In this document: one piece after another, positions 1 to 6,529 of the stretch | Numbering within the stretch: the first letter of the stretch is position 1 | How the letters are laid out: every line of letters starts with the position of its first letter | NCBI GenBank assembly: GCA_946481615.1 | Contig: CAMLOR010000149.1 | Coordinates: 1 to 8,220, forward strand | DNA: 8,220 nt | Reading direction: 5' to 3' | From: an uncultured Aquimonas sp. | GTDB taxonomy: Bacteria; Pseudomonadota; Gammaproteobacteria; Xanthomonadales; Xanthomonadaceae | Position numbers and translations under genes: made by a program | The notes under the pieces: generated by a model | The model's database searches: none | What the model was told of the DNA's origin: nothing | Seen by the model: the letters and a program-made list of their open reading frames with translations, nothing else

Positions 1-126
1 CGGCGCCGGCTACGCCGGAAGCTGGAGTCGGCCGGGGGTTTTCGATTCGGCATCCGTGCCTCAGCGAAAACGCGCGGGCTTCCTGCCCGCGCCCGGCTTC
101 GCCGGCCTTGTCCGTCCGACTCCAGC
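1..126. repeat. Nested inverted-repeat element, cloverleaf-like, non-coding
   Basis: Several perfect inverted repeats fit inside each other. An outer 11-bp stem pairs 21-31 with 116-126 and extends by three more pairs and a possible G-U pair after one mismatch. Inside it are three adjacent arms: 38-44 with 65-71 (7 bp), 72-79 with 85-92 (8 bp, 5-base loop) and 93-97 with 101-105 (5 bp, 3-base loop). A further small hairpin, 6-10 with 14-18, lies just outside and is almost the same sequence as the third arm. No convincing reading frame covers the region. It could be a repetitive extragenic element, a structured RNA or a 3' end of an off-window transcript. The pairing is seen directly; any function is inference. 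Confidence 0.5.
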
Positions 127-176
127 CGCCTTCGCAGGGCCGGCCACCCCACCCCGGCAAGAGCACGCCGACCGCT

Positions 177-213
177 GTCGTTCCTGCGTAGGTGGAAACC
201 CCAGTGACTTTTT
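177..213. repeat. Degenerate extragenic palindromic repeat
   Basis: The segment resembles the short intergenic repeat common in high-GC proteobacteria whose core is GTCATTCCCGCG, a short loop, a complementary arm, then AATCCAGTGACTT. Here TTCC (181-184) pairs with GGAA (194-197) around an imperfect stem, followed by CCAGTGACTTTT at 201-212. The stem has two mismatches, so this copy looks decayed. The resemblance is from memory of the repeat type; copy number in the genome cannot be judged from one window. Confidence 0.4.
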
Positions 214-261
214 AGGCGCCCCGTGATCACTTCACGCGAACGTCCGGCGCACCCGCAAAAA

Positions 262-282
262 CCGGATAGGTAACCTATTGGG
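262..282. promoter_or_regulatory. Palindromic candidate operator
   Basis: ATAGGTAACCTAT at 266-278 is a perfect odd palindrome (6-bp arms around a central A). It is flanked by a matching CC at 262-263 and GG at 281-282 after two mismatched pairs. It lies about 280 bases before the LuxR-type start. It could be a regulator site for this or an unseen gene. Its role is inference. Confidence 0.3.
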
Positions 283-447
283 GGAGGGGATGTGAACTAT
301 TCCCCTGCTTGTGCTCTTGCCGGCAGGAAGAGGAAGGGCCGGAAGGGGCTGCTCGCTTCTCTTCATTGTCTTGGCGTTGTGGGCTTTCATGCTTCCACTT
401 CTTCGTCCGTGCTTCAAGTTGCGGAACAACGCTCGCTCTCTGGTTGC

Positions 448-490
448 CGGTCACGATTGACCGCGAGTTTGCTGTGATTGGTGACGGTCA
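448..490. promoter_or_regulatory. Cluster of GGTCA/TGACC half-sites, possible operator
   Basis: CGGTCA (448-453), four bases, then TGACCG (458-463) form a perfect 6-4-6 inverted repeat. Nineteen bases further on, TGACGGTCA (482-490) is a 4-1-4 palindrome built from the same half-site in the opposite order. The cluster ends 72 bases before the ATG of the LuxR-type gene, a fitting place for an autoregulatory site. Binding by that protein is inference. Confidence 0.35.
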
Positions 491-562
491 AGTGCGCCAC
501 AAGGGCGGGTTTGCGTCCGCGTTACGACCCTGTGGCAGACTGGCTCCGCCACGGGGGACGCC

Positions 563-1741
563 ATGTCGACACGAGCAAAGGCAAGACCGGCGCTGGACGG
601 ACTGATCCGAGGCCTATACGGGTCGCTGTCCGAGGAAGTTCACTTCGCCAATTCATTGCATTCGCTCGGCAAGGCGTTCCGATCGCATCTCACCGGTCTG
701 CATGCCGAGGACTTCGGTGCGCATCGCGGTCGAGTCACGCTGGTTGGCGACATCAGCGCCAGCGAGTATCTCGACTTCAACGAGTCCTACAGCAATCGCT
801 GGAATGGCCAGAACCTGTGGATGGAACGCAGCCTCGACGGCTTCCTGACGCAGGGGTACCAGCATGGCGAGGCCGTCGTCAGCGACCGCGAGTTGCGCGA
901 GTCGCCCTACTACCGGCATGCCTTGAAACCGATCGACATCCGTTACGGCTTGGGCATCCAGATCTGGCGCAACGACCATCTCGATCTGGCCGTGGCATCG
1001 TTCCATCGCGGCCACGGCGACCGCGGCTTCGACGCCGACGACTTCGCGTTGGTCAACCAAGTGCGACCGCATCTGGTCAACGCCTACGCGATCTACCGCC
1101 GTCTCGCGCGGCTGGAAGACGCGACCGCGTCGTTGCGCACCGCTTTCGACCGCGCGCCGCTCGGCATGCTCGTGCTCGACGTGGACGGTCGCGTGCTCGA
1201 ATCCAACGCCGCAGCGGAGAAATGGCTGCCGTTGGCCGGCGTCGCCCGCAGCAAGCGCGACGGTCGGCTCGGTTTCGCCGCAACGCGCTTGCAACAGCGC
1301 TACGACGAGGCCGTGAAAATGCTTGCTGGCGCACTGGTCGCGCCCCCGCACAGCCTACCGCTGGACGCAGTCGATCCCAGTCAGGCATCACGCACCGGAC
1401 GTTTCGTCCTGCACCTGTGCGCCGTGCCGCTCGGTGCCGTGAGCGGCGCGCGTCCCGGCGCCCGCATTCTCGGCTTCATCGCCGAACTGCAACCCGAACA
1501 GGCCGACGCGTTGGCCGAGAACATCCTGCGCCAAGTCCTCGGCTTCACCTCCACCGAAGCTCGCGTTGTCCTCGCCCTGCGCCGGCAATCCGATGTCGCC
1601 GCCGCCGCGCAAGCGCTGGGCCTCCAACCCACCACGGTCCGCTCCCACCTGCGCAGCATCCACGCCCGGCTCGGCATCGGTCGCACCGCCGAATTGCTGC
1701 TGCTCATCGAGCGTTTGATCGGCAGCGTGCCGCGCACGTAG
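563..1741 (+). CDS. LuxR-family transcriptional regulator, PAS-like middle domain
   Basis: This is a 392-residue DNA-binding regulator acting in the cytoplasm. The C-terminal part (about residues 322-388) is a LuxR/GerE-type helix-turn-helix. It has the pattern GFTSTEARVVLAL, then AAQALGLQPTTVRSHLRSIH, then ARLGIGRTAELL, which matches the family's scaffold and recognition helices. Residues about 190-310 (starting TAFDRAPLGMLVLDVDGRVL) look like a PAS-type sensor fold with the usual 'N-AAAE' segment. Residues 1-185 resemble the N-terminal region of other long LuxR proteins without a recognised ligand. The ATG at 563 is preceded by GGGGGA about 5 bases upstream. No luxI-type synthase and no receiver-domain phosphorylation motif is visible, so this is probably a stand-alone sensor-regulator. 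The signal it senses is unknown. The HTH call is strong, the PAS call moderate. Confidence 0.88.
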   Translation: MSTRAKARPALDGLIRGLYGSLSEEVHFANSLHSLGKAFRSHLTGLHAEDFGAHRGRVTLVGDISASEYLDFNESYSNRWNGQNLWMERSLDGFLTQGYQHGEAVVSDRELRESPYYRHALKPIDIRYGLGIQIWRNDHLDLAVASFHRGHGDRGFDADDFALVNQVRPHLVNAYAIYRRLARLEDATASLRTAFDRAPLGMLVLDVDGRVLESNAAAEKWLPLAGVARSKRDGRLGFAATRLQQRYDEAVKMLAGALVAPPHSLPLDAVDPSQASRTGRFVLHLCAVPLGAVSGARPGARILGFIAELQPEQADALAENILRQVLGFTSTEARVVLALRRQSDVAAAAQALGLQPTTVRSHLRSIHARLGIGRTAELLLLIERLIGSVPRT

Positions 1742-1861
1742 CGAGTCCGGGTAACGAACCCCTACTCAATTTTGACGAGGCGCCAAGCGGTCGCTTGAGC
1801 TACGCTTGCGCCCATTCCGCCCCGTTGCCGGCGACCGATCTTGCCGCAAGGAACCTCGACG

Positions 1862-2305
1862 ATGAATCGCATGCTGTACGCCACACTGGCCGTGTCCCTG
1901 CTTGCGTGCGCGACCGGCGCAAGCGCCGCCCGCACCACCGAAACCTTCAAGGGCGAAATCGACGTCTGCACCTCCGCCTCACCCTCGTGCTTCGGCTCCG
2001 ACTTTGTGCACTTCAGCGCCGGCAGCATGCACGTCAGTTTGCGCAATCGCGGCTACGACGAGCGCAGCTTCCAGTATCAGGTGGAGTTCGACAACAGCTC
2101 CGATTGCGACGTTACGATCGGCTCCACCATGCTGCGCCACGGCGATACCCTCAATGCGGAAACCCTCGACTTCGGGAATATCGACCTTCAGCCCCGGCAA
2201 AGCCTCGAATCCGGAGAAAACAATTTCACACTCAGCCGCAGCGAATCGGAGAAATACGTCTCCGTGAAATTCACCTACCACGGGATCGCAAGCTGTCCGA
2301 AGTAG
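1862..2305 (+). CDS. Secreted hypothetical protein with four cysteines
   Basis: I do not recognise this 147-residue protein. It begins with a clear export signal (MNRMLYATLAVSLLACATGASA), with likely signal peptidase I cleavage after ASA at residue 22. LLAC at 13-16 also fits a lipobox, so lipidation at Cys16 is an alternative. The mature part is rich in Ser, Thr and Asp and looks like beta strands. It has cysteines at 36, 43, 82 and 145, enough for two disulfides in the periplasm. The ATG at 1862 is chosen because AAGGAA lies 8 bases upstream; an in-frame TTG at 1841 would hide the signal sequence. It lies 120 bases after the LuxR-type gene on the same strand and could be its target, but nothing in the sequence proves this. 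Confidence 0.75.
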   Translation: MNRMLYATLAVSLLACATGASAARTTETFKGEIDVCTSASPSCFGSDFVHFSAGSMHVSLRNRGYDERSFQYQVEFDNSSDCDVTIGSTMLRHGDTLNAETLDFGNIDLQPRQSLESGENNFTLSRSESEKYVSVKFTYHGIASCPK

Positions 2306-2350
2306 AGGCGCAACGAAGGTGAATGCGGCGCTCGATTCCCGAACGCGATG

Positions 2351-2395
2351 AGCGCTAGTCGAGGTCCACTTCAAAGTGCAGATCGAATCAGCGCT
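2351..2395 (+). repeat. Interrupted stem-loop between two secreted-protein genes
   Basis: Three nested pairings are visible: AGCGCT 2351-2356 with 2390-2395, TCGA 2359-2362 with 2383-2386, and CACTT 2367-2371 with AAGTG 2374-2378. It begins 46 bases after the previous stop codon, so it could end or protect that transcript. No T-run follows directly, so it is not a textbook intrinsic terminator. Confidence 0.3.
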
Positions 2396-2398
2396 GAC

Positions 2399-2410
2399 GC
2401 AGTCTACTGC
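2399..2410. promoter_or_regulatory. Short palindrome GCAGT-CT-ACTGC
   Basis: A perfect 5-2-5 inverted repeat sits just after the stem-loop at 2351-2395 and 73 bases before the next start codon. The two-base gap is too tight for an RNA hairpin loop, so a DNA-binding site is more likely if it has a role at all. Confidence 0.22.
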
Positions 2411-2429
2411 AACGAGCGTATCTTTCTAC

Positions 2430-2442
2430 CTTGATAATCAAG
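2430..2442. promoter_or_regulatory. Perfect palindrome CTTGATAATCAAG, candidate operator
   Basis: A 13-base perfect odd palindrome (6-bp arms around a central A) ends 41 bases before the GTG start of the next gene. That is where an operator or promoter-overlapping site would lie. No good -35/-10 pair could be placed around it, so the promoter itself is not called. Confidence 0.35.
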
Positions 2443-2483
2443 TCTCATCACTCGATCGGCATGTCTGACTTGGAGGCCGCTTT

Positions 2484-3032
2484 GTGAAGCTCTCAATTGC
2501 TGCTGCCCTCTGCTTGTTCCTATGCACATTCGGGTCAGAGGCCTTCGCACAAAGCGATGCCGCCACGCTGTCTACATCACAGTGGATTCTCGATAAGCTC
2601 AAAAGGTATCGCTCGACATCGAGCACAATGGTTTCAGATTGCGTCTTTCGCTTTACGTCTCTTCCGGCAGGTGATGTTACGGACTATGCCCGTGCAACTG
2701 GAAAGGATGGGCGTAACGTTCCCGCAAACACGGTTTTTGAGATTGACTTCTCTCTCGTTGAGTCCAGCGATATTTCGTCGCATTGCGTCGGGCTCGGTTG
2801 CCTTGTCAGTGACACAGGCGCTCTGACTATCACAGTGTCCAGTGCTAGGAAAGCCTTCAAAGAAACGACTACAGGCCGGACGATTAGCGGAGATTTTGAA
2901 ATTGCGCTCGACCATCTTCGGCCGAAAGCGCATGTCAATGGCAATTTATGGGCGGATAGAATGGAAACCGCATTCAAGCAGCTAGCTGAGGAATGCAATC
3001 CGACGTCCACAGACGATGCTCGTTTTGACTAG
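2484..3032 (+). CDS. Secreted hypothetical protein, low-GC gene
   Basis: I do not recognise this 182-residue protein. It starts with a GTG at 2484, supported by GGAGG at 2472-2476 with a 7-base gap. The N-terminus is a good signal peptide (MKLSIAAALCLFLCTFGSEAFA), with cleavage expected after AFA at residue 22, so the protein is probably periplasmic or secreted. The mature chain has cysteines at 53, 101, 106 and 171, the close pair in HCVGLGC. The 2641-2760 stretch is 62 of 120 G+C (52%), clearly below the 67% counted in the efflux gene. Codons are also richer in A/T at the third position than those of its neighbours. This suggests later arrival by transfer. There are no close coding neighbours that would define an operon: 178 bases lie upstream. 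Its role is unknown. Confidence 0.75.
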   Translation: MKLSIAAALCLFLCTFGSEAFAQSDAATLSTSQWILDKLKRYRSTSSTMVSDCVFRFTSLPAGDVTDYARATGKDGRNVPANTVFEIDFSLVESSDISSHCVGLGCLVSDTGALTITVSSARKAFKETTTGRTISGDFEIALDHLRPKAHVNGNLWADRMETAFKQLAEECNPTSTDDARFD

Positions 3033-3132
3033 GTGATGCCGGCCCGACTTCTGGGCGGGGTCGCCCTTGTGCTGCTCAATCCACTCGCGATCTCGCGGCA
3101 GCCGTCTTCAACAGCGGCCTCATACGGGCATT

Positions 3133-3276
3133 GTGCGTGCGACGCGGTTCCTGAGCGTGGCGCTGGGCGCTTCGGCGCTTCGGCCCTTTGCTTTTTCCGC
3201 CGCGCGCCGCGCGGCGGACGCAGCATTTTCCACCACGCCGGCAGACGATGGCCGGGCAGACGGAGGCAACGTGTGA
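3133..3276 (+). CDS. Possible 47-residue ORF coupled to next gene
   Basis: A GTG-started frame (beginning RATRFLSVALGASAL after the start residue) ends in a TGA that overlaps the next gene's GTG as GTGA. That is a common arrangement for translational coupling. Third codon positions are mostly G or C, as expected for real coding in this genome, and the N-terminus is mildly hydrophobic. Against it: the ribosome binding site is weak, the protein is Arg/Ala-rich without a recognisable domain, and the frame can be read further upstream. It may instead be the 3' remnant of a gene whose front was replaced when the low-GC gene arrived. Confidence 0.25.
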   Translation: MRATRFLSVALGASALRPFAFSAARRAADAAFSTTPADDGRADGGNV

Positions 3277-3917
3277 AGCGGGCGTGGATCGAAGCGATGG
3301 CGTGGCTGGTCATGCCGCTCACATGGGGCTTGCCCGCCCGGTCCGACGCGATGCGCGACACTCGTCCTGCCGTCGTGCCATCGGCCCCTTCCTTGCCGTG
3401 CGAGGCCGCGCTCGTCGAATGCGGACGCGCCTTGACGCTGGAACGCACGCAGACGGACGCAGAATTGCGGCGCACGACCGGCACGGGCCGGCGGAGCCTT
3501 CATGCCGCCGCTCATGTCGATGCGGTTTCGGATCTTGTTTTCTCCGGCAACAAGGCCTATGTGGCCGTCACCTACGGTGCCGAAAGCATCCTTACCGAAG
3601 TATGGATTGCCGATTGCTCCGCAAAGAGCGACGACATCGCGGTGCAGGTCGTGCCGCACGCGCTGATGCGCCCCACGTTGCTGGCCACGGCGAAGGCGGT
3701 CTACCTGATCGATGCCCTGCCGTGGGGCGAGGAAGAGGTTCGTTCTCCTGTCCGTCAAGTGCCCGGCCAGCGCGAGGCTGGGTTCCAGACCCGTTACCCC
3801 TGCAAGGACGGATTCCGGCCAGTGGGGCTTTCGCTCGACCCCGACGGAAGAACCGTTCGGGCCAGTTGCTGGAACGGCGGCAATGCGCCGGACGGCAGCT
3901 ATGAAGTCGACCTGTAG
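3273..3917 (+). CDS. Exported hypothetical protein
   Basis: I do not recognise this 214-residue protein. I place the start at GTG 3273 because GGAGG (3262-3266) lies 6 bases upstream and the translation then opens with a signal-peptide-like stretch (KRAWIEAMAWLVMPLTWGLPARSDA). The frame is open back to about 3033, but that extension is Arg-rich, has a poor ribosome site and would bury the signal sequence. The mature part has a short Pro/Ser-rich start and cysteine pairs near residues 43 and 50. The remainder looks like beta strands, with blocks such as SDLVFSGNKAYVAVTY and GFRPVGLSLDPDGRTV that recall blades of a beta-propeller. That likeness is weak. The next gene starts 21 bases after its stop, so the two are probably one transcript. 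Confidence 0.65.
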   Translation: MKRAWIEAMAWLVMPLTWGLPARSDAMRDTRPAVVPSAPSLPCEAALVECGRALTLERTQTDAELRRTTGTGRRSLHAAAHVDAVSDLVFSGNKAYVAVTYGAESILTEVWIADCSAKSDDIAVQVVPHALMRPTLLATAKAVYLIDALPWGEEEVRSPVRQVPGQREAGFQTRYPCKDGFRPVGLSLDPDGRTVRASCWNGGNAPDGSYEVDL

Positions 3918-3938
3918 CGATTTCCTTCGGAGGTTGTC

Positions 3939-5596
<1,658 letters not shown>

Positions 5597-5628
5597 CTCA
5601 TACGCGAATCCGGATACCCAAAAGAAAA

Positions 5629-5646
5629 ACCCCGCTTCCGCGGGGT
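5629..5646 (-). terminator. Intrinsic terminator of the cytochrome c4 gene
   Basis: ACCCCGC (5629-5635) pairs with GCGGGGT (5640-5646) around a four-base TTCC loop. Read on the minus strand, the stem is followed by a T-rich tract (GTTTTTCTTTTGGG, the complement of 5617-5630), as needed for intrinsic termination. The stem begins 6 bases after the minus-strand stop codon. On the plus strand only a short TCTTTC follows, so it would stop transcription from the IS side less well. Confidence 0.85.
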
Positions 5647-5652
5647 CTTTCG

Positions 5653-6270
5653 TCACTTCATATGGCTCAGGTCGGTGAGCGGCCCCGGCTGGCTGGTGAA
5701 CCAGGCGGCGAGGTCGTCGATGTCTTCCTCGCTGAGCGTGGCGGCGAAGCCGGCCATGATCGGGTTGTTGCGCTTGCCCGACTTGTAGTCGTGCAGGGCC
5801 TTGGCGAGGTAGTCGGCGTACTGGCCGCCGATCTTCGGGTACTGCGGATCCTGCGTGCCGTTGCCGTCGGCGCCGTGGCAGGCCTGGCAGGGCTGCGACT
5901 TGGTCTTGCCGGCTTCGGCATCGCCCTGCACGCTGCCGTGCGATTCGTGTTCGCCCTGCAGGCTGGACAGGTAGGCGGCGATGTCCTGCAGATCCTGCGC
6001 GTTGAAGCTCTCGGCCTGGGCGCGCATCGTCGGGTGCAGGCGCTCGCCCTTCTGGTAGGCCGTCAGCGCGGCGACGATGTAGTCGAAATTCTGCCCGCCG
6101 ATGCGCGGCACGTTGTAGGTCGGATAGGCATTCTTGTAGTTCGGGATCCCGTGGCAGCCGCTGCAGGTATAGACCTTGAGGCGGCCGGCCTCTGCGTCGC
6201 CCTGGGCCAGGGCGGGGGCCGCCGCGCAGGCGAGCGCGAGGCTGAGGAAAAGGCGGGAAGTCAGGCTCAT
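5653..6270 (-). CDS. Diheme cytochrome c4
   Basis: This 205-residue periplasmic electron carrier passes electrons towards terminal oxidases. It starts with a signal peptide cut after APALA (about residue 22). It then has two similar cytochrome c domains, each with a covalent heme site: CSGCH at 36-40 and CQACH at 128-132. Met82 (HPTMRAQ) and Met172 (NPIMAGF) are the likely sixth ligands. The domains repeat the block P-R/K-IGGQ...DY...AL..Y..G-K/E-R (55-77 and 145-167), the mark of the c4 duplication. Length is normal for the family. A long linker (about 104-118, QGEHESHGSVQGDAE) joins the two halves. It is transcribed alone, away from the efflux operon, from a promoter at 6307-6336 and ends at its own terminator. 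The ribosome site before the ATG is weak. Confidence 0.95.
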   Translation of the reverse strand: MSLTSRLFLSLALACAAAPALAQGDAEAGRLKVYTCSGCHGIPNYKNAYPTYNVPRIGGQNFDYIVAALTAYQKGERLHPTMRAQAESFNAQDLQDIAAYLSSLQGEHESHGSVQGDAEAGKTKSQPCQACHGADGNGTQDPQYPKIGGQYADYLAKALHDYKSGKRNNPIMAGFAATLSEEDIDDLAAWFTSQPGPLTDLSHMK

Positions 6271-6306
6271 CGGGGACGCTATCCGGAGGCGGGGCGAAAG
6301 TCGGCA

Positions 6307-6336
6307 AGTATAAGACTTTCGCTAATCGGCGCGTAA
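6307..6336 (-). promoter_or_regulatory. Sigma-70-type promoter of the cytochrome c4 gene
   Basis: On the minus strand, TATACT (6307-6312) matches the -10 consensus in five of six bases. A weak -35, TTACGC (6331-6336), lies 18 bases upstream. Transcription would start near 6300, giving a leader of about 30 bases before the ATG at 6270. The -10 is good; the -35 is poor, so an activator may help. Confidence 0.5.
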
Positions 6337-6350
6337 CCCCGGACCTCCGT

Positions 6351-6421
6351 CGTGCATCGGAAGGGTGTCGTAAGTCACTGTCACACGGCGGGGTTGCACC
6401 GGTCGTGTGACTACATGCACG
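6351..6421. repeat. Two nested inverted repeats in the divergent promoter region
   Basis: CGTGCAT (6351-6357) is matched by ATGCACG (6415-6421). Inside it GTCACACG (6380-6387) is matched by CGTGTGAC (6404-6411), with a 16-base gap that itself holds GGT-TGC-ACC (6392-6400). The pair lies between the two divergent promoters, upstream of both. It could be a regulator site or a structured element; which one is not decidable from sequence. Confidence 0.4.
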
Positions 6422-6472
6422 CGCTTGCCGGGATAGCGCCCGGCACACTGCCTGCAGAAGGCCTACAGCTGC

Positions 6473-6501
6473 TTGACAACACCAGTGTTGTAGCTAACTA
6501 T
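6473..6501 (+). promoter_or_regulatory. Sigma-70-type promoter of the efflux operon
   Basis: TTGACA (6473-6478) is a perfect -35 box. The best -10 candidate is TAACTA (6495-6500), 16 bases downstream, a weak match inside an A/T-rich patch TAACTATAT. The adaptor ATG at 6530 follows about 25-30 bases later. The -10 to -35 space is filled by the palindrome listed next, which fits repression. Confidence 0.55.
6476..6491. promoter_or_regulatory. Probable repressor operator of the efflux operon
   Basis: ACAACAC, two bases, then GTGTTGT make a perfect 7-2-7 inverted repeat covering the end of the -35 box and most of the spacer. A repressor bound here would block RNA polymerase. RND operons are often controlled by TetR- or MarR-type repressors at such sites, but no regulator gene is in view, so the binding family is inference. 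Confidence 0.6.
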
Positions 6502-6529
6502 ATCACCAAGCCTCCCAGCCGGACCTGCC

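Larger units (their letters stand above)
214..562. other. Non-coding leader region upstream of the LuxR-type gene
   Basis: Short open frames occur here on both strands, but they lack ribosome binding sites and recognisable protein sequence. The stretch contains a palindrome at 262-282 and a cluster of GGTCA/TGACC half-sites at 448-490, listed separately. A TTGACC at 457-462 resembles a -35 box, but no good -10 box follows at the right distance, so I do not call a sigma-70 promoter. Together with 1-213, more than 560 bases carry no gene that I can support. Confidence 0.5.

Noticed and set aside
21..126. tRNA gene suggested by the cloverleaf-like fold
   Set aside because: Arm lengths, total length and the absence of the conserved T-loop and CCA-side features do not fit a tRNA.
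653..1351. A 232-codon minus-strand frame opposite the LuxR-type gene
   Set aside because: It lies wholly antisense to a gene with a clear HTH domain and has no family features.
478..2322. A 614-codon plus-strand open frame across the LuxR-type gene and the following gene
   Set aside because: It is extremely Arg/Pro/Ala-rich, spans two better genes in another frame and has no recognisable domain; it is a by-product of high GC.
2351..2410. Integron attC site between small secreted-protein genes
   Set aside because: The required RYYYAAC and GTTRRRY core sites are absent and the gene spacing does not fit cassettes.
2484..3917. Toxin-immunity pair
   Set aside because: All proteins here have export signals and none shows a toxin catalytic motif or an obvious cytoplasmic immunity partner.
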